This document shows positions 1 to 6,922 of a DNA stretch of 20,133 nt, in pieces. The notes under the pieces were generated by a model. It was not told the DNA's origin. It saw nothing but the letters and a program-made list of their open reading frames with translations, and searched no databases. Source of the stretch: JANPJV01 sp031425695 (GTDB lineage Bacteria > Pseudomonadota > Gammaproteobacteria > Xanthomonadales > SZUA-5); NCBI GenBank assembly GCA_031425695.1, contig JANPJV010000240.1:1-20133 (forward strand), given 5' to 3'. Made by a program: the position numbers and the translations under genes. Numbering within the stretch: position 1 is the first letter of the stretch; each line of letters opens with the position of its first letter.

Positions 1-24
1 CCGAGTCCCGAGTCCCGAGTCCCG
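1..24. repeat. CCGAGTC heptanucleotide tandem array, 3.4 copies
   Basis: Three full CCGAGTC units plus a partial one begin at the first base of the window, so the array may continue beyond it. It lies 50 bp upstream of the MocR-type gene. The same heptamer recurs at 3287-3318. Such arrays are prone to copy-number change by slippage; no function is evident. Confidence 0.85.
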
Positions 25-74
25 GCTTTTCAATCTGGGCTCACACGCAAGCTTTCTCGCCTTTTGGAGACCCC

Positions 75-1490
75 ATGTCGACGCCCGAGCCACTGTACGA
101 AGCACTCGCCACCCAATTGCGCCAGCGCATCCATGTCGGCGCACTGCGTGGTGGCGAGCGTGTGCCGTCGGTGCGGGTGATGAGCCAGCAAGCCGGGGTC
201 AGCATCGGCACGGTGATCCAGGCCTACCAGCAATTGGAGGCGCAGGGCGTGATCGAGGCGCGTCCGCAGAGCGGCTACTACGTGCGCGTCTCCCGGCTGC
301 CGCGCATCGCGGCCGAGCGTGCCCGCAGTGCTGTACGCCCGCGCTCGCTGTCACCTTCCTTGCTGGACCAGGTCCTGACTGTGTACACGCGTAGCGACCT
401 GGTTCCGCTGCACGCCGCGACACCGTCGCCGGCGCTGCTGCCGACCGCGCGTGTCGCCACGATTGCGCGTGATCTGTACCGGCGTATTCCCGACCAGCTC
501 AGCGGCTACGCACACGCGCCCGGCCTGCCAGCGCTTCGCGCGCAGATTGCCGGGCGACTGGCGCTCACCGGCGTCGAGGTCGAGGCGGACGACGTGGTCA
601 TCACCGCCGGGGCACTCGAGGCGATCACGCTCAGCCTGCAGGTGCTGACGCGACCAGGCGATGTCGTGATGGTCGAGCGTCCGACCTACTACGGGCTGCT
701 GCAGGCGATCGCGGCGCGCGGGCTCAAGGTCGTCGAGATTCCCAACTGCTGCGACGACGGTCCGGATCTCGAATGCGCGCTCAAGGCGCTGGCGACGCAA
801 CCGATCCGGGCGGCCGTCCTGATCCCGAGCTTCTCGAATCCGAGCGGTGCCCTGATGCCCGACAGCGCGCGCAAGCTCCTCGCTGAAGCGTGTGCGCAAC
901 GCGGGATCCCGATCATCGAGGACGATGTGTACGGTGACCTGGCGTTCGACGGTCGACGACCAACGCCGCTCAAGGCCTATGATGACGGGCAGGGCGTGAT
1001 CCTGTGCGGCTCCGCCTCAAAGATCCTTGGGCCGGGGCTGCGCCTTGGCTGGGCGGTCAGCTCGCGCTGGCGCGACGAATTGATTCGCGCCAAATCCTTT
1101 ACGTCGTGTTCGGCGCCGACGCTGTCCCAGCACGTCACGGCCGAGCTCCTGAGCGGTGCCGGGCTCGACCGCTCACTGCGCCGCCTGCGCATGGCCCTGG
1201 CCACGAATGTCGAGAACTTCCACGCCGCGATTGCCGCCGATTGGCCAGCCGGGACCTGCGTCTCGCGTCCGCGCGGGGGCCTGGTCCTGTGGGTGAAATT
1301 GCCGATGGGGGGTGACGGTCAACGTCTGTTCGAGCGTGCTCTCGATGCCGGAATCGGTATCGTGCCGGGCACCTTGTTCAGCGCCAGCGGCAGTCACCGC
1401 GACTGCGTGCGCTTGAGCTGCGCGGTGCCTTGGGACGAATGCATCGCGGGGGCGTTGCAGACGCTGGGAAGGCTCGCGGAGCAAACGTAA
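75..1490 (+). CDS. MocR-type GntR/aminotransferase fusion regulator (YdcR-like)
   Basis: This 471-residue protein joins an N-terminal GntR winged helix-turn-helix (about residues 5-72, ending PQSGYYV) to a fold-type I PLP aminotransferase domain (about 105-465). Visible PLP residues are N255 in SFSNPSG, D283 and Y286 in the DDVYGDL stretch, and the Schiff-base lysine K316 in GSASKILGPGLRLGW. MocR proteins bind PLP as an effector and activate or repress nearby metabolic genes, often for PLP or amino-acid metabolism. The length and the PQSGYYV junction resemble E. coli YdcR. The ATG at 75 follows a GGAG at 66-69 with 5 nt spacing, which supports this start. It converges on the small membrane protein gene at 1675, so its target is not obvious from the neighbours. 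The family is certain; the specific role is unknown. Confidence 0.93.
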   Translation: MSTPEPLYEALATQLRQRIHVGALRGGERVPSVRVMSQQAGVSIGTVIQAYQQLEAQGVIEARPQSGYYVRVSRLPRIAAERARSAVRPRSLSPSLLDQVLTVYTRSDLVPLHAATPSPALLPTARVATIARDLYRRIPDQLSGYAHAPGLPALRAQIAGRLALTGVEVEADDVVITAGALEAITLSLQVLTRPGDVVMVERPTYYGLLQAIAARGLKVVEIPNCCDDGPDLECALKALATQPIRAAVLIPSFSNPSGALMPDSARKLLAEACAQRGIPIIEDDVYGDLAFDGRRPTPLKAYDDGQGVILCGSASKILGPGLRLGWAVSSRWRDELIRAKSFTSCSAPTLSQHVTAELLSGAGLDRSLRRLRMALATNVENFHAAIAADWPAGTCVSRPRGGLVLWVKLPMGGDGQRLFERALDAGIGIVPGTLFSASGSHRDCVRLSCAVPWDECIAGALQTLGRLAEQT

Positions 1491-1495
1491 GTCAA

Positions 1496-1629
1496 GTTGC
1501 GCCCGAGTGGTATCGGGTGATGGCGCCTAACCAGTTCGGGCGCCAGGTGACACCCTTTCGACGCCGTGCCGCATGTCTCGTAGCGCCCGAAGAAACGGGG
1601 GCTCCGCCTCGGGACAGCGCGGGCGCAAC
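1496..1629. repeat. Intergenic inverted repeats between convergent genes
   Basis: GTTGCGCCCG at 1496-1505 is perfectly complementary to CGGGCGCAAC at 1620-1629. Nested inside, TGGCGCC (1521-1527) pairs with GGCGCCA (1539-1545). These arms lie directly after the stop codon of the MocR-type gene and could fold in its mRNA end. There is no gene in the 1491-1674 gap. Confidence 0.5.
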
Positions 1630-1638
1630 GTGACCTAC
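1580..1638. repeat. GTAG/CTAC-bounded palindromic element (REP-like)
   Basis: The element starts with GTAG (1580-1583) and ends with CTAC (1635-1638). Just inside are complementary arms GCGCCCG (1583-1589) and CGGGCGC (1620-1626). Read on the minus strand, its head begins GTAGGTC, the same seven bases that open the element at 11988. GTAG heads are typical of REP elements mobilised by RAYT-type proteins in Stenotrophomonas and relatives (family knowledge); membership here is inferred. Confidence 0.45.
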
Positions 1639-1666
1639 GTGGGTGCAACCAGTGGCTGCACCCACG
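1638..1666. terminator. Hairpin between convergent genes, candidate bidirectional terminator
   Basis: CGTGGGTGCA (1638-1647) and TGCACCCACG (1657-1666) form a perfect 10-bp stem with a 9-nt loop. It sits 8 bp beyond the stop codon of the minus-strand gene ending at 1675, and also downstream of the plus-strand gene ending at 1490. There is no clear T-tract on either strand, so intrinsic termination is plausible but not proven. Confidence 0.5.
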
Positions 1667-1674
1667 GGCGACGA

Positions 1675-1929
1675 TCAGGCGCGCTTGATCAGGCCGATCA
1701 GGAATAGCAGGATCACGGCGCCGATGAAGGCATTGATGATCGACCCCACGATGCCGCCGCCGATTGCCAGGCCGAGCATTCCCAGCACCCAGGCGCCGAC
1801 GAACGCACCGATGATGCCAACGACGATATTGCCGAGCAGGCCGAAGCCGCGGCCCTTCATGACCATCCCCGCGAGCCAGCCAGCGACGGCACCGATGAGC
1901 AGAATAATCAGCAAGCTTTCAATGGTCAT
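1675..1929 (-). CDS. GlsB/YeaQ/YmgE family small membrane protein
   Basis: This 84-residue protein is almost entirely hydrophobic and glycine-rich. It has three likely membrane segments (about residues 4-20, 30-50 and 55-80) separated by short polar turns such as MKGRGFG, and ends in LIKRA. This is the pattern of the transglycosylase-associated GlsB/YeaQ/YmgE family, small inner-membrane proteins linked to envelope or general stress in enterobacteria. Their biochemical activity is not established, and the transglycosylase name is historical. The ATG at 1929 follows an AAAGGA, which supports the start. It is probably monocistronic, with more than 320 bp separating it from the next upstream gene. 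Family assignment is confident; function is not. Confidence 0.88.
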   Translation of the reverse strand: MTIESLLIILLIGAVAGWLAGMVMKGRGFGLLGNIVVGIIGAFVGAWVLGMLGLAIGGGIVGSIINAFIGAVILLFLIGLIKRA

Positions 1930-1996
1930 ATTCGATCCTTTGGAATTTTTTCTATGGGAAACGACCAGGCTTCTAGAACCATTGCGGCCGTCGATG

Positions 1997-2029
1997 ACAA
2001 TGCCACCGGGTCGCTGCCCGTGGCATTGT
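1997..2029. repeat. Long hairpin in the 1930-2254 gap
   Basis: ACAATGCCA (1997-2005) pairs with TGGCATTGT (2021-2029). After a single bulged C, CGGG (2007-2010) pairs with CCCG (2017-2020) around the loop TCGCTG. That makes 13 base pairs with one bulge. It lies 68 bp upstream of the YmgE-type start and 226 bp downstream of the DHH gene on the same strand, so it may be a terminator, a 5' leader structure or a dispersed repeat. No T-tract follows on the minus strand. Confidence 0.5.
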
Positions 2030-2097
2030 TAACAAGATGCATGATTAGACGTGGTGGCGATGTGTTGACGGCGGGCCGATAGCCCCTCGCTTGCGGT

Positions 2098-2120
2098 GGA
2101 TCTGCGCTGTGCGCTGATCC
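2098..2120. repeat. Symmetric imperfect palindrome in the 1930-2254 gap
   Basis: GGATC, T, GCGC, TGT, GCGC, T, GATCC form a 23-nt symmetric palindrome: nine pairs with one T-T mismatch around a 3-nt loop. It lies 134 bp past the stop codon of the DHH gene. The rest of this 325-bp gap holds no convincing gene. Purpose unknown. Confidence 0.4.
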
Positions 2121-2254
2121 TTCTGCTATGCCGACGACGCCGATGGCGGCCTGCCAGAAAGCATTGGCACCCCGCGTCATGTAGACCCGGTGAGCGCAGT
2201 GCGCCCGGAACGACTCCGCGGTCGATTCCCGGACGCGCCTGTGGCTTACGCGGG

Positions 2255-3199
2255 CTAGGTTTGATCCGCGCCGCTGATCTCGGCGATGAGCTCGCTCAAG
2301 ACTTGTTCGGACTCCGAGTTCGCCACCTGGCAGGTACCGGCCGCAGTGTGGCCGCCGCCGCCGTAGCGCAGGCACAGCTGGCCGATGTCGAGCGTGCTCG
2401 AGCGATCGATGATGGATTTGCCGATCGCGAATGCGGTGTTCTGCTGGCGCACGCCCCAGATCACGTGGATCGAGACCTTGCACTGCGGGAACATCGCGTA
2501 CAGGGTGAAGCGATTGGTGGCGTAGATCGGGTCTTCGTCGCGGAGGTCGAGCACGACCAAGGAGCCGTACTGCACGGCGCGCCGCTGGATCTGGGTCTTC
2601 GCCAGATCGCGGTGCGCGTGATAGAGCTCGGCGCGCTCGGCGACGTCGGGGAGCGCCAGGATCTGCTCGATATCGTGGTCGCGGCAATAGTCGATCAGCT
2701 CCATCATCAGCTGGTAGTTGGCGACCCGGAAATCGCGGAAGCGGCCGAGCCCGGTCCGCGCATCCATGAGGAAGCTCAGGAGCTCCCAGCCTTTGGGGTT
2801 GAGGATGTCCTGGAGCGTGAACTGCGCCGAATCGGCCTTGTCGACTGCGTCCATCATCTGCGCGGAGATGCGCGGAAATGCCGCCGCGCCACCGTAATAG
2901 TCATACACCACGCGTGCCGCGGAGGCCGCCTTGGGATCGATGATGTGATTGGTGGAAGTTTCGCCGCCCAGGCGGGTGGACTCGCTGGAATGGTGATCGA
3001 ACGCGAGGTGGCAGCCGGGTACATACGGCAGGTTGGTGGTGATGTCGCGATCGGTAATCGGGACCCGTCCGTCCTGCATGTCCTTGGGGTGGACGAAGCT
3101 GATGTCGCTGATGATGCCGCGCTCCCTGAGCAGCACCGCACACACGAGACCATCGAAATCACTGCGCGTTACCAGGCGGTACTTGGAAGCTTCGGCCAC
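2255..3199 (-). CDS. DHH/DHHA1 family phosphoesterase (exopolyphosphatase-like)
   Basis: This 314-residue protein has the DHH superfamily layout. The first metal-binding motif SDFDG has D14 and D16, the signature DHHSSE has D68, H69 and H70, further aspartates lie at D120 and D123, and the C-terminal DHHA1 glycine motif GGGGHTAAG (280-288) contains H284. DHH proteins use two metal ions, usually Mn2+, to hydrolyse phosphodiester or phosphoanhydride bonds. Relatives include NrnA oligoribonuclease, RecJ and polyphosphatases. The substrate cannot be read from the sequence. The start is a GTG at 3199-3197 preceded by GAGG (3208-3211) at 8 nt spacing. It is codirectional with the diguanylate cyclase upstream, but 127 bp and a heptad array separate them. 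A cyclic dinucleotide or pApA-type substrate is conceivable but unsupported. Confidence 0.88.
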   Translation of the reverse strand: MAEASKYRLVTRSDFDGLVCAVLLRERGIISDISFVHPKDMQDGRVPITDRDITTNLPYVPGCHLAFDHHSSESTRLGGETSTNHIIDPKAASAARVVYDYYGGAAAFPRISAQMMDAVDKADSAQFTLQDILNPKGWELLSFLMDARTGLGRFRDFRVANYQLMMELIDYCRDHDIEQILALPDVAERAELYHAHRDLAKTQIQRRAVQYGSLVVLDLRDEDPIYATNRFTLYAMFPQCKVSIHVIWGVRQQNTAFAIGKSIIDRSSTLDIGQLCLRYGGGGHTAAGTCQVANSESEQVLSELIAEISGADQT

Positions 3200-3286
3200 G
3201 GGTCAATCCTCGTGAAAAGTGAGTTCTTGCTGCGAATTTGATGTCGTCATGCAGATTGCCAAGTGTAACCGCAAGGTGGGGAGACT

Positions 3287-3318
3287 CCGAGTCCCGAGTC
3301 CCGAGTCCCGAGTCCCGA
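3287..3318. repeat. CCGAGTC heptanucleotide tandem array, 4.6 copies
   Basis: Four perfect CCGAGTC units plus CCGA lie between the DHH gene and the diguanylate cyclase gene, ending 8 bp beyond the cyclase stop codon. The same unit in the same orientation is at 1-24. Only perfect units are seen, which suggests recent slippage or gene conversion. Confidence 0.9.
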
Positions 3319-3326
3319 ATTGCCGC

Positions 3327-4505
3327 TCACCCAATCTCGAAGCGATCTCTTCCGCCTTGCTTTGCCTTGTAGAGCGCCTCGTCGGCGCGCCGCAGCAGCT
3401 GGATCGGGGTGCTGTCGTCGCCCGGCATGGCCATGGCGACGCCAGCGCTGACCGAGACCCAGCTGCTGGCGTCCGAATACGCGTGGGGAAGGCGCAGCAA
3501 GCGCACCTCCTCGATCAGGCGCTCGGCCAGCAAGCGCGCGTCGGCGGGGCTGAGGTCGTACCAGACGACGACGAATTCCTCGCCGCCGTAGCGGGCTGCG
3601 CCGTCGAGCGGCCTTCGCACGATACGGCCGATCGCTTCGGCCAGCGCGCGCAGCACGACGTCGCCTTCCAGATGGCCATAGTGGTCGTTGTAGGCCTTGA
3701 AACAATCGGCATCGACGATGCACACGGCGATCGGCTTGGCTTCGCGCCGCGCCAGCTTCCACAGACGGTCGTAGTGATCCATGAAGGCGCGGCGATTGCG
3801 CATGCCGGTCAGCGCATCGCTCTCGGCGTGGTGGACCTGAAGCTGGTTGTAGAGAAAGTTGTAGCGCGTCGCGTACTCGATGGTGTAAGCGGCCAGGCCG
3901 CACATCAACGTCGTTGCCAGCAGGTAATAGGTACGGTGCACGAGCTCGGGCGTCGGCAGCTGCACGGAGCCCATGACGACGACGAAAGTGACCAGGAACA
4001 GGGTGGCCAGGATGAGCGCGCGATAGAAAGTCAGTCCGAGCAGGAAGAACCCGCCCATGACGATCAGCAACAAGCCCTCGTAGGGCATTTCGACACCATG
4101 CAGATGCGTGTAGCCATACAGGCCAATGCGCACCATTCCGAGCACCAGGATGCAGAGCACGCCGAGCAATGGCAGCCAGGGGCGCCCGACGGCGGTGAAG
4201 CTCGCGCCGAAAGTCAGCAGCAACATTGGAAAGGTCAGCGAAAAGTCGGCGCGCAGCAGCGTCTCGGCGATTTCGGGGAATCGCTTCGAGAACGCCACGT
4301 CGAAACTGGCGAAGAGCACGAGCGCGAGCGCCAAGCAGATGCGCAGCCGCCGCAGCGTGAGCTCCCGGAAATAGCGTCGGAACTCCGGTTCGAGCTCGCG
4401 CGTGAACACCAGCCGCTGGAAGCCGCGGCTGATCTGCCCGGTGAGCGCCTCGATGCGCCCCGCGTTGGCGCGTTGCGTCTCGATCACCGGGCTATCCGGT
4501 TGCAT
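3327..4505 (-). CDS. Membrane-bound GGDEF diguanylate cyclase
   Basis: The 392-residue protein has a charged N-terminus (about 1-52), roughly six hydrophobic segments between 53 and 208, and a C-terminal GGDEF domain from about 222. The domain opens with DALTGMRNRR (230-239). The active-site loop is GGEEF (307-311), an active variant. An inhibitory I-site RPLD (R298-D301) lies five residues before it, as in product-inhibited cyclases. It is therefore predicted to make cyclic di-GMP from two GTP at the inner membrane; the membrane part resembles no sensor domain I can name. The ATG at 4505 lies 8 nt after the hflC stop codon and has no good ribosome site, so translation may be coupled to hflC. 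No EAL or HD-GYP phosphodiesterase domain is present. It would be the third gene of an hflK-hflC operon, an unusual place for a cyclase. Confidence 0.92.
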   Translation of the reverse strand: MQPDSPVIETQRANAGRIEALTGQISRGFQRLVFTRELEPEFRRYFRELTLRRLRICLALALVLFASFDVAFSKRFPEIAETLLRADFSLTFPMLLLTFGASFTAVGRPWLPLLGVLCILVLGMVRIGLYGYTHLHGVEMPYEGLLLIVMGGFFLLGLTFYRALILATLFLVTFVVVMGSVQLPTPELVHRTYYLLATTLMCGLAAYTIEYATRYNFLYNQLQVHHAESDALTGMRNRRAFMDHYDRLWKLARREAKPIAVCIVDADCFKAYNDHYGHLEGDVVLRALAEAIGRIVRRPLDGAARYGGEEFVVVWYDLSPADARLLAERLIEEVRLLRLPHAYSDASSWVSVSAGVAMAMPGDDSTPIQLLRRADEALYKAKQGGRDRFEIG

Positions 4506-4513
4506 TTCGCGCG

Positions 4514-5467
4514 CTACTGGGCTACGGCGCCGCGCCGGCGCGTCGAATCGAGATAGCGGAAATACTCGGATTCAGCGCCCAGCATCAGCGTGGTGTTGGC
4601 GCCGAGCGATTGATAGCTCTCGAGGGTGCGCATGAACGCGTAGAACTCGGGATCCGCGCCGTATGCAGCACCATAGATCTTGGTTGCTTCGGCGTCGGCC
4701 TTGCCGCGAAATTCGGCAGCCTGGCGTTCGGCCTCGGAGCGGACGGTGCGCAGCTCGCGTTCCATCTCGCCGAGGATTTCCTGGCTGCGACCCTGGCCCT
4801 CCGCGCGGAAGCGCTCGGCGATGCTCTGGCGCTCGGAGATCATGCGGCTCTCGACCTGCGCGCGCACACTGTCGATGTAGTTGATGCGCTTGAGGCGCAC
4901 ATCGACGAGCTCGATGCCGAGTTCCGGGGTCTGCTTGGACGCGGCCAGCTTGATCTCCTGTTCGAGCTGCTCACGGCCCTTTTTCGGCTTCTCGAGGTCG
5001 ACATCTTCACGCACGGCAAGGTCTTCGCCGAGATTCTTGACGTCGACTGCCCAGTCGCGCGAACGCACAATCTCTTCGAGATCGGTGCCGGAGACGATGT
5101 CGCGCACGACCGAATCGATGATGTCGTCGAGGCGCGTTCGGGCCCCGGCCTCGTCGCGCACGGATTGCATGAACTTCAACGGATCGGCGATGCGCCAGCG
5201 CGCCGTGGTATCGACGAGAATGAACTCGCGGCCAAGGGTCGGCACCTGGCTGACGTCGCCATCCCAGGGCAGGATGCGCTTGTCGAAGCGGCGCACGTCC
5301 TGGATGAACGGCTTTTTCCAGTGCAGGCCAGGCTCGGTGATCACCTCGCCGACCGGCTGGCCGAACTGCACGAGAATCGCTTGTTCGGACTGGTCGACCA
5401 CGAAGATCGACTTGAACAGCAGTACTACCAGCACGGCGATGACTACATAGAGCGTAATCGAGCGCAT
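4514..5467 (-). CDS. hflC: HflC, membrane-anchored SPFH/prohibitin subunit of the FtsH modulator complex
   Basis: This 317-residue protein begins MRSITLYV followed by one membrane segment (about 5-24). An SPFH/prohibitin domain follows (about 22-200), then a charged, Ala/Glu/Arg-rich helical region typical of HflC (about 205-280). HflC pairs with HflK in a large periplasm-facing inner-membrane cage that holds FtsH protease and influences membrane-protein turnover. The hflK stop codon and this ATG overlap as TGATG, implying translational coupling. A GGAG (5476-5479) inside the end of hflK stands 8 nt before the ATG. An alternative GTG lies one codon upstream at 5470, but MRS matches the usual HflC N-terminus better. 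E. coli HflC is slightly longer. The next gene downstream is the GGDEF protein. Confidence 0.95.
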   Translation of the reverse strand: MRSITLYVVIAVLVVLLFKSIFVVDQSEQAILVQFGQPVGEVITEPGLHWKKPFIQDVRRFDKRILPWDGDVSQVPTLGREFILVDTTARWRIADPLKFMQSVRDEAGARTRLDDIIDSVVRDIVSGTDLEEIVRSRDWAVDVKNLGEDLAVREDVDLEKPKKGREQLEQEIKLAASKQTPELGIELVDVRLKRINYIDSVRAQVESRMISERQSIAERFRAEGQGRSQEILGEMERELRTVRSEAERQAAEFRGKADAEATKIYGAAYGADPEFYAFMRTLESYQSLGANTTLMLGAESEYFRYLDSTRRRGAVAQ

Positions 5468-6522
5468 CACTTGGTCTCCGTCTGTGGCTGCGGATTGCGG
5501 GTACGCAGGTTGAGCAGCGGCAGCGGCCCGTTCTGTCCATCCTCGGCGACGTATACGGCGCCGACGCGCGGCAGCAGCGCATTCAGCGCTTCAAGGTACA
5601 TGCGCGTGCGCGTCACCTCCGGCGCCTGCTTGTATTCGATGAGGATGGAATTGAAGCGCGCAGTTTCACCGCGCGCCTGGTTGATGCGCTCGGTCGCATA
5701 GCCTTGGCTTTCGGCGATCACGCGATTCGCCTCGCCGCGTGCCCGCGGCAGCTCCTGGTTCGCCCGCTTGGTGGCCTCGTTGATCATGCGCTCGCGCTCC
5801 TGGCGCGCCTCGTTGACCTCGTTGAAGGCGGGTGTCACCGCGGCTGGCGGCACCACGTCCTGCAGCTCCAGCGTGACCACGTGGATGCCGTTGTCGTACT
5901 GGGTCATCGCCGCCTGGATCTCGTCGCGCGCGAGGTTCGAAATCGCCACCCGCGCGGTGGTCAGCACCTCGCTGCCGAGCCGATTGCCGACCACGCGGCG
6001 CATCACCGATTCGCTGATGTCGCGCAGCGTGCGTTCGGCGTCGCGCTGGTGGTAGAGAAATTTCACCGGGTCGGAAATGCGGTACTGCACCACCCATTCG
6101 ACATCGATGATGTTGAGGTCGCCCGAGAGCATCAGCGACTCGTCTGGAAAATCTTGGGTGGAATACTCCGAGCGCTCGTCGCCGGTGCCCTCGGTGCGGA
6201 AGCCGAACTCCTGCTTGAGTACGCGTTCGGTCGCCACCAATTGCACGCGATCGACACCGAACGGAATCTTGAAGTGCAGGCCGGGTTCAGTGATGTCGAT
6301 CACCTTGCCGAAGCGCTTCACTACCGCGCGCTCCTCTGGCTGCACCGTGTAGGAGACGCTGGAGAAGCCCCAGATCACAATGACCGCGACCAGTCCGGCG
6401 CCTACCAGCCAACTGGTTGCCCGCCTCGAACCGCCCGGCGGCGGTGGTGCGGCCTTGCCGTTGTTACCACCCTTGCGCCCGAAGGCGAGGAGTTGCGATG
6501 CCTTGTCGGCCGGGGTACCCAT
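5467..6522 (-). CDS. hflK: HflK, SPFH/prohibitin subunit of the FtsH modulator complex
   Basis: The 351-residue protein has a short Gly/Pro-rich cytoplasmic tail containing GGNNGKAAPPPPGG (18-31), one membrane segment (about 36-55), an SPFH domain starting with YTVQPEERAVVKRFGK, and a helical part with repeated Arg/Glu (about 240-300). It assembles with HflC and FtsH at the inner membrane. It is shorter than E. coli HflK, mostly through a smaller N-terminal tail and C-terminal extension. The ATG at 6522 follows AAAGG with about 8 nt spacing. It is first in the hflK-hflC-GGDEF unit, so its promoter should lie in 6523-6922, which it shares with the divergent desaturase. No hfq or hflX gene precedes it in the window. 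Confidence 0.95.
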   Translation of the reverse strand: MGTPADKASQLLAFGRKGGNNGKAAPPPPGGSRRATSWLVGAGLVAVIVIWGFSSVSYTVQPEERAVVKRFGKVIDITEPGLHFKIPFGVDRVQLVATERVLKQEFGFRTEGTGDERSEYSTQDFPDESLMLSGDLNIIDVEWVVQYRISDPVKFLYHQRDAERTLRDISESVMRRVVGNRLGSEVLTTARVAISNLARDEIQAAMTQYDNGIHVVTLELQDVVPPAAVTPAFNEVNEARQERERMINEATKRANQELPRARGEANRVIAESQGYATERINQARGETARFNSILIEYKQAPEVTRTRMYLEALNALLPRVGAVYVAEDGQNGPLPLLNLRTRNPQPQTETK

Positions 6523-6606
6523 GGGTGCTGCCTTTACGTGACGGTGGCGTCAGCATACAACTCCGATGATGCGGGTAAGCCCGACCGCAAACGGATCAAG
6601 CGAACT

Positions 6607-6760
6607 ATCCGCAGATCTCGCAGATTTGCGCAGACCAGGTGCTGAGTGTTGGGCGGTGAGTCAGCAGGCTCTTTGTTTTTGCTCAAAAATTGGCTGGGTG
6701 TCGGGAGTGCGTCGCGGACCAGGTGCTCTCAATCTGCGTAAATCTGCGACATCTGCGGAT
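6607..6760. repeat. Family A inverted repeat between hflK and the desaturase
   Basis: The arm at 6607-6634 (starting ATCCGCAGAT) is the reverse complement of 6733-6760 at 26 of 28 positions. The arms enclose about 98 bp. Inside, an 11-bp direct repeat GACCAGGTGCT occurs at 6633-6643 and 6717-6727, overlapping or adjoining the inner edges of the arms. The arms share their ATCC(A/G)CAGAT start with the elements at 8059-8203 and 17764-17988. The 400-bp gap 6523-6922 holds no other gene that I can support. Confidence 0.85.
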
Positions 6761-6812
6761 GGAATGCTTCGTTCAGCTCGGGTGCTCCGCGCGACACCAC
6801 ATCGCCGCCGAT

Positions 6813-6824
6813 GAACAAGTGTTC
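6813..6824. promoter_or_regulatory. Palindrome GAACAAGTGTTC, candidate operator for the desaturase
   Basis: A 12-bp palindrome (GAACA-AG-TGTTC) lies 98 bp before the desaturase ATG and 41 bp before a TACAAT hexamer. A second weaker pair, GTTCGC (6821-6826) and GCGAAC (6835-6840), overlaps it. The shape and the GTTCGCT end recall operators of the TetR-family fatty acid regulators FabR and DesT as I remember them. This is suggestive only. Confidence 0.3.
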
Positions 6825-6865
6825 GCTGACTGCGGCGAACGCCGGCCGCGGACCGGTGCGCGCGA

Positions 6866-6871
6866 TACAAT
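6866..6871 (+). promoter_or_regulatory. Candidate -10 element TACAAT for the desaturase
   Basis: TACAAT in the context GATACAATGGG matches a sigma-70 -10 box at five of six positions and lies 51 bp before the desaturase ATG. No good -35 hexamer is seen 16-18 bp upstream. The same hexamer precedes pyrG at 18066-18071. Confidence 0.35.
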
Positions 6872-6922
6872 GGGATTCCTCGCGCGGCAGGTCGGCGCGA
6901 CTTTTCCTTCGGTCCGGAATCC

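Noticed and set aside
1926..2180. An 84-codon open frame on the minus strand from an ATG at about 2180 to 1926
   Set aside because: It overlaps both hairpins of the gap and the YmgE-type start, has no recognisable motif and no good ribosome site. The gap looks non-coding.
2218..2232. A sequence resembling a tRNA T-arm (GTCGATTCCCGG)
   Set aside because: The TTC of the T-loop is missing, and no acceptor, D or anticodon stem can be fitted around it.
3287..3318. The heptad array as a CRISPR array
   Set aside because: The units are 7 bp and contiguous, with no spacers and no cas genes.
2096..4556. Long plus-strand open frames (2096-3241 and 3219-4556)
   Set aside because: They are antisense shadows of the DHH and GGDEF genes in GC-rich DNA. 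The opposite strand has clear catalytic motifs and these have none.
6813..6824. Reading GAACAAGTGTTC as a LexA box of the GAAC-N4-GTTC kind
   Set aside because: That consensus belongs to Bacillus-type LexA, not to gammaproteobacteria, and the gene downstream is a desaturase, not an SOS gene.
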